Position numbers and translations under genes: made by a program | Assembly: GCA_958298945.1 (NCBI GenBank) | Contig: OY282607.1 | Coordinates: 80,875,868-80,939,867, forward strand | Source of the DNA: Atherix ibis | Lineage: Eukaryota; Arthropoda; Insecta; Diptera; Athericidae | Reading direction: 5' to 3' | Length of the DNA: 64,000 nucleotides | The notes under the pieces: model-generated | Database searches by the model: none | Told to the model about the DNA's origin: nothing | Seen by the model: the letters and a program-made list of their open reading frames with translations, nothing else | Part shown: positions 1 to 11,189 of the stretch, in pieces | Numbering within the stretch: position 1 is the stretch's first letter | Layout of the letters: every line of letters begins with the position of its first letter

Positions 1-909
1 ACCTTCTCGATCGAGCATGTTCGAGTCGAAGAAAATATTTAGATCTGATCGGACGGTGGTAATCGGCTCAACTTTTAGACGCTTGATCATTTTTAGCAAC
101 GCGCTCACACACTCGGTTCGAATGAAAATTTTTATTCGGCCTGTGTCTTAGAACGCGGATATTTCATAATTTTACTATTTTGCATTGTAATTTTGTCTGA
201 AGCAGAACGTTTGTGTATACAAAATTGTTATTTTTATATTTTGATTTATGCTTTTTGCCGGTTGTTTTTGAAAAAAAATGAAAAATCTAAAAAAATATTT
301 TTTGATGATGGCAGTCTTGTGGAATTGCTTATTGAAAATATTGGGTTCAGGTTCATCCAAGTAACCATCGTCGAAACCGTTTACAAACCATCTATCATTG
401 TCATCGCTTTTGTTGCTATCGTCCAAGATCAGTGAAATCGCTGCAGCTGCTGCTCTCATTGCTGTAATTCGTTTTCGTTGGTTCATTATCTTATAATATT
501 TTTATTATTTTCCTTATTATATCGAATATAATTTTTTAACTATTTTTTTATTTTCAAATATATTGGACTGCAGAACGGAAAAAACACAGAATTAAAAATC
601 GATGATGAAAACGAAACAAATACTTAACGTAAAATAGAAAAAGAAAAAAATCAAAGCTGAAGCAAATTCTGACTGGACGAATTTTTGATCGAGCTTACGT
701 GCAATTACTGCTTGAAAATTGTTCGTTGGTTCGAGCCCATGATCGAGATATTTCATTTCCTCTCCGAAATTTTCGAGCTGAGGTAATAATTTGTCCATTG
801 CTAGAATGTCTGAGCTGAGGCAATAATTTTAGCTAAGAAAATAGTTCGTCCATTGGTCGAATATTTGGCTCGAATAATTCGAGCATTTCTTGAATAGTGT
901 AAATGTAGC
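1..909 (-). mobile_element. PIF/Harbinger-like DNA transposon relic, left end outside window
   Basis: The right terminus (877-909) is an inverted-repeat end shared with the element at 42936-43661, which carries the same motif at both ends. A minus-strand reading frame (486 to 175) has an Ala-rich start (residues about 9-18) followed by an Asp-rich stretch and RWFV, like the N-terminus of insect PIF/Harbinger transposases. No catalytic region remains. The two copies also share the interior motif CTCGATCGAGCATGTT and a segment around 690-860. The left end lies beyond the window, so total length is unknown. It could instead be another TIR element class; the Harbinger label rests mainly on the second copy. 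Confidence 0.5.
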
Positions 910-917
910 TTTTGTAG

Positions 918-977
918 AGAATAATAAGCACCTTTTTAGAAAAATTTCTTATTTTCTAAAAAGGTGCTTATTATTCT
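918..977. repeat. Perfect inverted repeat (26-bp arms, 8-nt loop)
   Basis: Arms 918-943 and 952-977 are exact reverse complements, with an 8-nt loop at 944-951. The structure starts 9 bp beyond the end of the Harbinger-like relic. It could form a stable 26-bp hairpin in DNA or RNA. It may be a foldback element; no pre-miRNA-like mismatches are present. Confidence 0.9.
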
Positions 978-3044
978 AGCATATTTGTAGATCACAAAAA
1001 AATGATCATTTAATTTCACAAGCTTTTTGAATATAAAAAAAAACGAATTCAATTTGCGTTGCAGAAGAAATAGTTTAACAACAAAAATTCTATTTTATTA
1101 TAAAAATTATGTTGTAAATGATCAACTAAAATATTATATAATTTTTATTCAAATTAGTAAGAAATATATTAATATTTTTCATCTATTAGGCTCGAAAAAT
1201 ATACATAAATTCGAAAAATAAAAATTAAACTTATATGAAAATCGTTTTTAACTATTTGAGTTTTTGATCGTTAAAAAAAATTGAAAAAATAACTTTGAAA
1301 AAAATTATTTAAGTAAAAGACATGGAAAATCATTTAAAATCAAATAGTTTTAAGAAAAGTTGATGAAAAATCATTGAAAATCAAAAAGTTTTAAGAAAAG
1401 AATTTACGATCATATTTTTACTATAGTTGAAATCGAAAATATTGAAAGAAGAACCACCTGAGAATATGCTAAAAAAGACAATATTTTAGTGTAAACAATA
1501 GTTGAACATTTAATAAATGTGAACTTTTGAAATTTTTTTTCAAAATGTACAAAACTCTAAAAAATATATAAAAAATCTAAAATCTTTGTGTGGTGAGGCA
1601 TAATAAATTTAATTTAATTTCCTTTCAAATTAACAATATTTGAAGATCTTTAAAATTTCCAATTCCCCAATTATAATTATTAAATATAATATAAATTATC
1701 TATTGTATATTGTAGCATTTGCCTCTTTCTAAATACTAAAGAAAATCGTACATTTAATTACGAATAGAAAAGCGCTTTTAATTGCTTTTTTATATACACA
1801 CTTTTTCACTGTAAAAACGAGATATTCTGCATAAATTCATATTCCAATGAATACTGAGGTTTATTAAAACCAGGTCAAGTACCTTATAAAATCGAAATTT
1901 TTTTGTCTTATTGACTAGTTTTGCACCATTTCATTTCGGACTATAAAACTATTTGTGATAGGAGAAAAAATTTATAATAGACAAAAAAAAAATTTAATTA
2001 TCACAGATCAGCAGCAATTATGTTATTGAAATTATATCAAAGGTAAAACTTTACCTCAGAAAATATATATATTTTCGTTATACTTAGTCGCTATCTATTT
2101 GTTTTTGAATATAATTGACAATTTGAATATGCATTTTATGGAATCATTCATAAATAATATTTTTTTTGGTCAGCTGCATATATTCGTCGAATTAAAAATT
2201 CAAAGGTAATTAGTCTCACAGCCACAAGACCGTAACATAATTAGATATAAAAAATTCATAACTTGAAAATGTAGGAAAATATGATTTTCCATCAAATTAG
2301 AACTTTATTGAAAAATGCAGCATCAAGCTTAGCTAAACTCTGTATAACTTTCGCCATAATCTCATATTCATTTTAATAGATGGAAATTTTTAATTCTACT
2401 TAGTTTGCAGACTTTTTTTTTAATTGTGTTATTTTTTTTGCTTTTATTCATTTTTTTTCTTTCAATGCATTCATTTTAGTCAAAAAATATTCTCAAATTA
2501 TATGAACGTACATATAATAAAGTCAAGTTAAATTGGAAATTCGGCTAGTATCAACTTGTATTTTATTTGATTTTCTTCCACCTGCATTAATTGAATTGAA
2601 AAATAGACAAATATTTGTGGATATTTATAAATAATTCAATGCTGGCTTTTGTCTGCTCCACCCCACACTGATTAGTAGAGTCTGATTTCTAAGCTTCCGC
2701 AAAGTGGGTATCATAATTCATAAATTATAGATACTCATGCACACTCTCTAATCTTTCTGTTGGGAATGTTCAAATACTCAATGGCATGTTGGGTAGGCAC
2801 GAGAATGAATGGATTTGGAGATGGGTCGACAAGTACTTATGCAGATACCTAGTATATACAGTGCGGTCAAAAAAAAATTGTTCAACTATTCGCTTATAAT
2901 TTTTTATTATTACAAACAAAATTATTTGCATATTAATAATATAATAATATTAAATATAGGTTGTTATTTTAAACTGAAAGAAAACACACATATTGTGAGC
3001 AATCTTTGAATTATTTTTTTTGAAAATAAAAATTTAATCTATTA
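978..3044. other. AT-rich stretch without recognisable gene
   Basis: All short ORFs here are low-complexity and A/T-driven. At about 2858 there is a possible Tc1-like terminus (TA followed by CAGTGCGGTCAAAAA), but no matching opposite end was found. Confidence 0.6.
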
Positions 3045-3596
3045 AAATTATGTTTAAAAAACCATATTATACATATAACCATGACGATTCAGTTCACCGT
3101 AGAAATTTTCGATGACTTTTCCCAATAAAAGTAGATCAGTGGGCTCAATTTCTTACCAAATATTGTTTTTAAGGCCTTCAATGCTCTTGGATGATTAACG
3201 TACACTTTGCCTTTCAAATAGCCCAAAAAAAAATGGTCCAACTACGTCAAAATGGAAGATCTTGGCTGTCAATTCACATCAGCGTTTTGTGAGATTAAAC
3301 TATCACCGAATTGAATACGCAACAAATATGTTAAATGTTGAAACTAAAGCTCATTCACATTAAATTCATTCCATTTCGGGTCACATAAATTCAAAACATG
3401 TTACGGTATCGTTCAGAATTCCACTAGCCTACAAATCGCACGAAACAGTGACGTTTATAGGATGCATTTTTTTTTGTAAATCACATAAGGATTTTTCGAG
3501 CCCGAGACTCAAAATTTTCTTTGTTAACGTAGCCGTCGAAATGATCACGAATTTTTGGATTATTAAAATGTACTGTTCTGTTGTTAATGACTCCAT
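3045..3596 (-). pseudogene. Decayed DD41D-type Tc1/mariner transposase, internally deleted
   Basis: Reading the minus strand from an ATG at 3594-3596, the first residues (MESLTTEQ) look like the N-terminus of this transposase family. They then join, after an apparent internal deletion, to a segment equivalent to the GYVNKQN region. Further on are recognisable but mutated LISxNxDVNW, PRS-LTPLD and FFLxGYLKGKVYVNxP stretches, the last spanning the third catalytic Asp region. The C-terminal EKVIENFYGxLNR motif lies near 3080. Stops and frameshifts are frequent, so this is an old copy. No terminal repeats were identified. Confidence 0.7.
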
Positions 3597-3644
3597 GACT
3601 AAAATTTTACTAATTTATACTTGACAGCTATCAATTTCGACATA

Positions 3645-4578
3645 CGAGGTCTGTTTAAAAAGTATCGTGAAATTTGAATTTCTGCGGGCTATGTATATTC
3701 GATTTTCGATTTTTTGTGGCGTTATGTTGGTACTCATGTCTCTCACATATGCCGACAAGTTCGGCCATCTTAAATGTTCAGTTAGTTTTTGACAGCTGCT
3801 TTGCTTGCACGTGTTTTGGCTTGTCTTCGATTTTTGCTCAGTTTCGACCAAAAACAGCATCGAATTAACATTGCTAAGGAACTGTTGGACTCTGTACGCA
3901 ATGACCCAAATTTGCTGCAGAGGGTCATAACTGGTGACAAATCATGGGTTCATAGTTATAACGTGGAAACCAAAGCTCAATCATCCCAATGGAAGCTGCC
4001 GCCAGAGCCAAGACCGAAAAAAGCGCGCTAAGTTCGGTCGAATGTGAAGGTTTTGCTTACAGTTTTCTTCGATTGCTGGGGCGTGGTGCATCATGAGTTC
4101 TTGCCACAGGATAGAACGGTCAATAAGGAATATTACCTGCAAGTTATGCGCAAGTTGCGCGAAGCAATTCTCCAGAAATGCCCGGATTTGTGGAAGAACA
4201 ACAAAAATTGGCTTTTGCCATTAACACATTAATAATGCCGCAGCCACCGTATTCCCCAGATCTGGCCCCATGTGACTTTTTATTGTTCTCGAAACTGAAA
4301 AACCCCATGAAAGGACGACGCTACGCTACGATTGAGGAGATAAAGACGGTGCTGAACAAGATTACAAACAATGATTTACGACGCTATGCTACGAAGGAGG
4401 CGCTGAACAAAGTCACAAACAATGATTTTTTGAAGTGCTTCGAGGATTGGAAAAACGGTGGCACAAGTGTATAATATCTGGTGGGGATTACTTTGAAGGG
4501 AACAAAATAGCCATTCATGATAAAATAAATAATTTTGGAAAAAACAAAAAATTCGCGATACTTTTTGAACAGACCTCG
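3645..4578 (+). mobile_element. Mariner (D34D) copy, internally deleted and rearranged
   Basis: Terminal inverted repeats beginning CGAGGTCTGTTTAAAAAGTA lie at 3645 and, inverted, at 4578. TA dinucleotides at 3643-3644 and 4579-4580 are the expected target-site duplication. The element is 934 bp, against 1264 bp for the related copy at 62206-63469. The N-terminal third of the transposase gene is deleted near 3838, with a short TTGC match at the junction. What remains reads GDKSWVHSY (first catalytic Asp) and GVVHHEFLPQ. The HHDNAPAH segment with the second catalytic Asp is deleted near 4220. SPDLAPCD, with the third Asp, survives. A segment of roughly 55-60 bp is duplicated at 4316-4432. The copy cannot encode transposase. 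Confidence 0.92.
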
Positions 4579-5993
4579 TATATTTTGAAAGTTTAACAGA
4601 TGACTTGTAGGTAAATCACTTGATATCCTTAAAGTACTTTATTAAAACAATAATATAATAAAAAATTTACACTCTGATATTAATCAATATTTCGTAAATA
4701 TAGAAGATCAGTAATTTATTTCTATACATTTTAATTTTTTCCTTCTAAACTCAGTATTTATTCTATTAAGTATTGAATAAAAAATAAAATTCAATTCTTT
4801 TTGAAATTCATGAATTTTTATTATTTAAATATTTTATTAGTATATAACTTAAATTTCTATATTAAAATTGAGAAAGTGATTTATTTTACAAAAACCAATA
4901 GATAAAAAAATTTTCCTTACATTTTAAGAAATTATTTATTTAGATATATTGATGTAAAAGGTAAATTCAATTATTTTAAAAAATCCTCATAAAATTTTTA
5001 TTCTTCATAAATTATTGTTAAGCCGAATTTTATGATTAAATTTTCCAACAAAATAATTATTATCACGCCTGTGTTTCTATTTGAATATACAAAATTTCAT
5101 AAAAATGAACTTCAAAATGATTCAGTACATTTTATCTAATAACTGATGATACTCGTATATGACATTTTTTCTTTTAAACTCATTATATATTATTATAAAA
5201 GATTGCAAAGAAAAAAATTAATAAAATAAGTAAAATTTATTTGTTTATCGGAAGAAACGTTGGGTTGATTATCAAATTCACAATGCATAACGTATTTACA
5301 TGGTTTTTCTGTTCTTTAATTCAGGTGTTCTTCTATTCATATTAGAGATCATAGGTATAAAGTATGGTATAAATTTTCCTTTATCTGTAGTCATCGGCCT
5401 TAGATAAATTTCGTTTATGCCTAATGAATTGGGTGCATTGATAGAATTATCTGATAAATGGTTAATATCTCCTTTGGTCCTTCAGAACACCACCACGTGG
5501 TTTGTACAAAGTTGACGTATACGTTTTACAAAATAATTATATGACGAATATAGTATTTACTGTCCATTTAAAATTACTGAAACGGAGCACATGTAATCAA
5601 ACCAAAATAATATTTTTTTTCAAATTTTTCGCCAATTTAATTATTTTATGTATTTTTTTTAAATTTTTTTATTAATAATTATAACAGTGGACGGTAAGTA
5701 ATTAATTTTCATACGATCACTGCAACTCTCAATTTTTTTTCCCGAAAATCGCGGGGAATTTTAATAAGTTACTGGTTATTCTTAAGAGTCTTTTTCTCTA
5801 ACAAAAAATATATCAAGACTTCTTGGGTTAAAATTTCACCGAATGCCTCATAAAAACTTATAACAAAAAATTAACCTTTAAAATACTTTTATAAAAAAAA
5901 TTCAAAAAGTTTACTAATTTCAATACATATAAAAAATTTAACTATTGTAATTTGCAGCGTCTTCACCTCGACGACCTAACATCGAATGCCCGT
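4579..5993. other. AT-rich stretch, nothing recognised
   Basis: No ORF with coding character, no terminal repeats and no RNA-gene signature were seen between the mariner at 3645-4578 and the GC-richer stretch starting near 5994. Confidence 0.6.
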
Positions 5994-6200
5994 CTACTTC
6001 ATGTAGTTTCCTTTATTCCCACCCCCAATCATACGATCATTTTTCGGTTTTTCGTAGATTCCACAAAGAGTCATTGAACCATGGCATCTTCTGGCAGTAG
6101 TGCTACCAGAGGCAATAAAACTTCCGCAATTCCATGTATAGTCATCAAAATTCTTTGAATTTAGGGTGACAAACAAATCATTTATGACACAGATTACCAT
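5994..6200 (-). CDS. Weak candidate exon or short ORF, unknown
   Basis: A 68-codon minus-strand frame in a patch of noticeably higher GC content. It contains a Cys/Gly/Thr-rich stretch (NCGSFIASGSTTARRCHGSM) and ends ...GGGNKGNYMK. I recognise no family. No convincing splice-site pair could be assigned, although GAG/GTGAAG near 5965 on the minus strand resembles a donor. It could equally be a random ORF or a regulatory region. Confidence 0.2.
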   Translation of the reverse strand: MVICVINDLFVTLNSKNFDDYTWNCGSFIASGSTTARRCHGSMTLCGIYEKPKNDRMIGGGNKGNYMK

Positions 6201-6712
6201 AACAAATTATAAAATGATAAACAAGATATGATATATGAAATTTTAATTTAATTTATTTTTTATTTTAAAACATATGTTCTGCAATTTTTTTTCCTCTAAA
6301 ACAATTATGAAAGAATATTTTCAAGGAAGTGTATTCGAATTAAAAAAAAATGTTCAACGGTATCAGTAAATAGTTCCAAACTTCTAAAATATATAATACG
6401 CTTCAAAAAAAATTTTAAGTGTTATAATTTTTTTGGCCATTACTGTAATCTTTCTTACTCTTAACCAAATAGGCTGAGTTATAATTTTAGATTAAATAGA
6501 CAGAGTTGCAGGTGAAATATCTAAAAGTCATTATCAAAATGCATTCAATTTCAACATTTCGTATTTATTTTAAATTCGATAGATGAAATTTTAATATAAT
6601 CCCACCTATCATCATACCAATTTTGTTAGTAACATTATCCATCATTTTCATGATAGTCGTTGTTCTTATTCTCATTAGTTGCCAAATGCTATCATCAACT
6701 TTAGATTTACTT

Positions 6713-6976
6713 TTATTTTATTTCTGTTGTACTTTTTACCATTATAACCATCTCAACACTGTTATCATCATCATCATCATCATCAGCTTCGAAATCATTA
6801 CCACCATCCCCCCTACTATTGCCATCAGTATGAACGATTCTATTCCCAAAAATTGGTCCTTGGCCCGGCCAATCTTTTGCCTTTAGGTCACTCGCTACGA
6901 AGCGCCACTGACTTGGATCGTTTCTAGTCAAGTACGAGTAGTAAACTCGGATGTCCTTGAAAAATCCCTCTATCAC
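6713..6976 (-). CDS. Weak candidate ORF with Asp repeat, unknown
   Basis: An 87-codon minus-strand frame whose first codon is GTG, so no true start is shown. It reads DIRVYYSYLTRNDPSQWRF, then a WPGQGPIFGN stretch. Near 6764-6784 a run of Asp residues is encoded by an (ATC)n microsatellite read as GAT. The mixed residue use before the repeat looks more protein-like than surrounding ORFs. I recognise no family. It lies in the same orientation as the frames at 5994-6200 and 7114-7413, which could be exons of one gene. This is inference only. Confidence 0.2.
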   Translation of the reverse strand: MIEGFFKDIRVYYSYLTRNDPSQWRFVASDLKAKDWPGQGPIFGNRIVHTDGNSRGDGGNDFEADDDDDDDNSVEMVIMVKSTTEIK

Positions 6977-7113
6977 ATTGGCTCTATCCGCCTGACCTAC
7001 CCTATTTTATATTCACTCTCCTTTTTAACGTTCGCCTTTTACATACGAATATGGGGACTTGTGTTCGTGTGCTTATGTCACTTTATTTCGCCTTTTCGTT
7101 TAATAAGTTCTTT

Positions 7114-7413
7114 TTAACGCGGCCAACTTTTATCCTTTGCACGTATTTCTATCCATGTCTCCACCCCACCCTCTTCCTCCTCCGTCCAACCTTCATCCAT
7201 TTTGGTCGAATACACCTTCCCCCTTAGGCACGAAATGTGGGCGCTGTGAAACTTAATGAAATGGCACAGTTCAAGATCGTCACACAAATAATAATACTGT
7301 ATGTATGAACGTATAACTCTTTGTTGTACGATGAGCCATAGATTACGCGCGGAATTGTCGCAATGCACTGGATATTTGTACCAATGTGTGTATCGGGGGC
7401 ACACTAGAATCAT
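7114..7413 (-). CDS. Weak candidate ORF, unknown
   Basis: A 99-codon minus-strand frame starting at an ATG (7411-7413). A second in-frame ATG in good Kozak-like context (CAAAATGGATGAAGG, near 7200) would give a 28-residue acidic peptide (MDEGWTEEEEGG...). The region is GC-richer than its surroundings and free of recognised repeats. It may be a 5' UTR with an upstream ORF, a coding exon or chance. No family recognised. Confidence 0.2.
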   Translation of the reverse strand: MILVCPRYTHWYKYPVHCDNSARNLWLIVQQRVIRSYIQYYYLCDDLELCHFIKFHSAHISCLRGKVYSTKMDEGWTEEEEGGVETWIEIRAKDKSWPR

Positions 7414-8974
7414 AGCAAAAAAAAGGATAACATTCTCTAAGGATCGATAAGGTGGTTAAAAGAGAAATAAAAAAAAACGAAAGCTAAAAAAAATCAGAGT
7501 GACTTTTACTCCCTGGGGGGTCTCTATACTACCTACTTCATTTCGGAAAAAAAAATTCGTACTACCAAGAAAATATCTTCTGCTAGATAATCTCTTACAC
7601 ATATCTATATGTACATATATCGGCATACTCCAATAAAATCATATCTTTAAAAATACTTGCATTCAAACTTGTATTCAAAAACGGAAGAGAAGGTAAAATA
7701 TTTCAAAAAGAAGATAATTTTTTTTAAGTAAAAGGAAAAAAAATTAAGTAGAAATAAGAAAAAATATCAAAAGAGATATAAAATCAGAAACAGAAAATTA
7801 TACCAAGTGAAATCGAATAACCGTACAACTATTTTAATAGAATATATCATCTGCAAGGTATGCTCTACTATTAAATACTTCGTTTTTCTTTATCTTGACA
7901 AAAAAAAAAGGATTGAGCTTTTATAGAAAGTATGGTTTTTAAAAAAAAAAATTTATATATATAAAAATAATAATAATCAAATATATACTATAATAAAAAG
8001 GAAAACAATTATCTTTTTTTACTATGAAAAAAAAAATAAAACAAAATAATCTCTATTGAATTCAGGTATAAAGGACATTTTAAAATTTTCAGTTTATTTC
8101 ATCATAATAAGTAGTATATTTAATATTGAATAGAAATGCTATTTTCGTTATAATAGAATGTTCATTTTTTTTTTCTTTCAAAACATTTATTTATGATTAT
8201 AGTCAATTATATATTCATAAAATACATTTATTATTTTCTTTTGTACTAAAAACAACTTTTCTTTATGTGCTAAAATTTGATCAATAATTTTGTTTTATTA
8301 AAAAAATAATCGATACAAATTGGGATATTTTTATTAGAAACTGAAAATAAATTTTCAATAAATCTTTAAAGTTTTGACATATAATCAATTACTTTTCTTA
8401 AATTTAATTGAAGAATTTGCATATTAAATTAAATGACAAGAAAATAATTTCGAATACTTAAAACTTTCTGAAATTTCATTTTGAGCTATAAAAAATTATC
8501 CTAAAAGGTAATAAAAGTAACGATCGTTGGAACTTATACTTTGGGTAAGTGGAATATTTAAATTTTGAAGCACGGAAAAGTGATAATTTAAAGATTGTTT
8601 TTTTTTTTAAATTGTGTATGTAGTGGTTTTTTTTAAATTAATTTAATTTAATTTTTTTGTTGTTGTTAAGAACACAATTATTTTTATGAACGTTCGTATG
8701 TATGTAAGTGAATGAAAAGAAGATTTTTAATTTTAATTTAAATTAAATTTTTAATTACCAAAATGTACTGGAGATTTCTGGAAGTATAAAAATTAAATTT
8801 TACTGGAAATAGATAATTAAGAAATTCGAGTATACATGAAATATAGTGTATAGGCTTAGAAATTAATGTTAAATATCAGAAATTTAAAATTCAGATTTGG
8901 TAAAATGTTTATTTTACTTATATCTTTCCATTATATATAAAATATAGTGTTAGTCAAATAGTTATTACAAAACT
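7414..8974. other. AT-rich stretch, nothing recognised
   Basis: Many homopolymeric A/T runs and short AT microsatellites, with no coding-like frames and no terminal repeats seen. Confidence 0.6.
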
Positions 8975-9500
8975 TCTTGTAGGACTCGATCCTTTTAAAG
9001 ATCATTTTTAATTATTTTTTCACATATTTCGGGTGGATTATCGTTTCTAAATGCTGAAAAATTTGAGGATTATTTGCGTAAATATGATCTTCTATGTAGT
9101 TCTGCAAGAAAAAATCAAACGGTGTCAAGTCTCACGATCTTGGAAGCCAATTAACATCACAAAATCTTGAAACTTCGCGTTCTGGGAACTTTTTGCGCAA
9201 TAAAGTCAAATTATGTCTTGTGTGGCTTGTAGTGCCGTTTTGTTAAAACCACATATGGTCCAGGTTATAATCTTTAACTTCAGGCCAAATAAAAGTCTGT
9301 TGTCATATGGCTATATTGTTCAGAGTTGCCGGTGGTCTCTATAGTCACTTGTAGGTTTCCACATTCCCATATATAGCAATTTTGTTTATTGACATATCCA
9401 ATGAGTGAGAAATTAGTATTATTGCTAAAGAAAATAATCTTCTCTTAAAGCGTGGAATGTAGCTACGGTTGAATCACCACTTTTGTATAATTTTGTTTAC
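8975..9500 (-). pseudogene. Decayed DD41D-type transposase, C-terminal half
   Basis: On the minus strand, fragments equivalent to RKKFPERxxSRFxDVNWLPRS, DLTPFDFFL (third catalytic Asp region) and YANNPQ can be read across several frameshifts. The relic ends at a KRIESxKK motif near 8980. The same relic pattern, including a plus-strand 'aggactcgatccttttaa' block, recurs at 22024, 36825, 45280, 51728 and 61255, so this is one family. No intact reading frame remains. Confidence 0.7.
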
Positions 9501-9667
9501 AATTTTAATGCGTTGATTGGTGCTTAAACAATTCATAATATTTAAATGACATACATAAATTTGACAATTGCCAAATGAAAGACCTGTTCTTTTCAAACCG
9601 CAAAATAAATAAGCTTGTATTATTTTTATTGAATTTAACGCCTACAAATTATTAAATTTTATCGTCA

Positions 9668-10310
9668 AAATTTGTGCTCTGTGAAAAATGTATTTAGCGT
9701 ACTTCGACCATTTTGTGGTCGTCATAATCGACCTACTGAGCAAGCAATTCAGGCCATAGTGACAAAATTTCGCACCTGTTTGATGGTATTGGACACCAAA
9801 CCACTAACCCGTGTGTGTAGAGTGCGTGACCATGATTTATCCATCCGTCACGGTTCACAGTAATTGGGATTGTGTCATTCGACTATGTGGAAGGCTTTAC
9901 ACAAGGATCTTGGTCTGAAAGCATATAAAATATAGCTCGTGAAAGAACTGAAGCCGAAAGACCCACCAAAGCGTCAAATTTTCGGTGAGTAATAATCAGT
10001 TTTCTACCCAAAAATTGCGTTGAGCGACGAAGCTCAGTTCTGGTTAAATGGGTACATGAATAAGCAAAATTGTCGAATTTGGTGTGATGAACAACCACAG
10101 GTAAAACAAGAACTGTCATTGCACCCAAATTTCTTTAAAGATGACGCTGGTCGCAACATCACCGTCAATGGCGCCCACTATCGCTCGATGATTTCGAACT
10201 TTTTTTTGCCTAAAATACAAGAAATGCATCCGATCAACATGCGGTGTCAACAAGACAGCGCTATATGCTACACAGCACGTGAAACAATGGACATATGTAT
10301 AAACGTTGAA
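9668..10310 (+). pseudogene. Decayed DD41D-type transposase of a second subfamily
   Basis: Plus-strand fragments read ALHKDLGLKAYKI, LVKELKPKD, LSDEAQFWLNGYMNKQNCR (first catalytic Asp in SDEA), FFKDDAGRNITVNGAHYRSM and ISNFFLPKIQE. The last readable part is a damaged QQDGATCHTA region (read CQQDSAICYTA; second Asp) ending RETMDI near 10300. The tryptophan-rich segment normally following LHPE is deleted (near 10115). The C-terminal third with the third catalytic Asp is missing. The sequence differs from the family at 8975-9500 and has the opposite orientation, so these are two insertions. Confidence 0.75.
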
Positions 10311-10892
10311 ATAACATTGTCTGTAATATGAAAATTAAAAAAAAGTCATTGTTGTTGTTTGTTATGTCCATTAAATTTAAAAAAAAATTCGTGGTTTCCA
10401 TGTGCTAAATTGTTAACAAATAGTAAAAGTGATATGAGCACATTTCTTTCAATTTGATATGATTTCAAATCACTTTTGTAAATAATTAATCCAATTTTTT
10501 CAAAGAGAGCAGGTTTCATGGGAATATTTTCTATTTGCAAGAAAATGAGTCATAAGGAATTTTATGGTGTAGAACTAAAAATTCTATCCTAACGAATATT
10601 ATACTATAAATGCGTTTGATTTTTCTTTTTCTGATAATAACATTATAAGAAATTGAATGTAATGAAGTTCAAGATTACCTTGTTACTGTTATCAAGGGAG
10701 AAACTAGCTCCAAAATAATAATGTTCAGTAATTGGAGCATATTTTGTGATTGTGAAATTTGTTGCCAATAAAAACCAGACATTTTTTTAATTTTATTCAT
10801 ATACTTGGATTATTTTTATTTAAAACAAAATTTGGGAAAAGGTTAAGGAAAAAATTAAATTGGAAAAAATTCTTCATTTAAAATTATATGTA
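10311..10892. other. AT-rich stretch, nothing recognised
   Basis: Only short A/T-driven ORFs were seen between the transposase relic at 9668-10310 and the mariner terminus at 10893. Confidence 0.6.
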
Positions 10893-11102
10893 TTGGGTTG
10901 TCCGGGAAGTAAATTCGTTTTTTTTTATAAAAATGAAAGACGATTTTCTGATAGTGAATTAATATTTTCTTCATTTAAATATTGTCCAGTCTGATCCAAT
11001 ACCCTTTGCCATCTTTCTGAAAGTAGCATGATTCCACGCTCATAAAATTTTTGGTCTTTGCTGGCAAAATACTAATCCAAGTGATTTTTAACCTCCTCAT
11101 TT

Positions 11103-11116
11103 TAATTAAACGTTTT
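11103..11116. repeat. LINE target-site duplication, left copy
   Basis: TAATTAAACGTTTT, identical to 14403-14416. The T-run overlaps the LINE tail, so the true length is 10-14 bp. The uninterrupted version is seen in the related mariner at about 37650-37666. Confidence 0.9.
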
Positions 11117-11189
11117 TTTTTTATTTTTTTTTTTTATTTGACAAGTTTTCATTTCTATGTTACACATAGACATGAGAACACAGTCACTC

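Noticed and set aside
6764..6784. Acidic poly-Asp domain
   Set aside because: Encoded by an (ATC)n microsatellite and not reliable as evidence for a protein.
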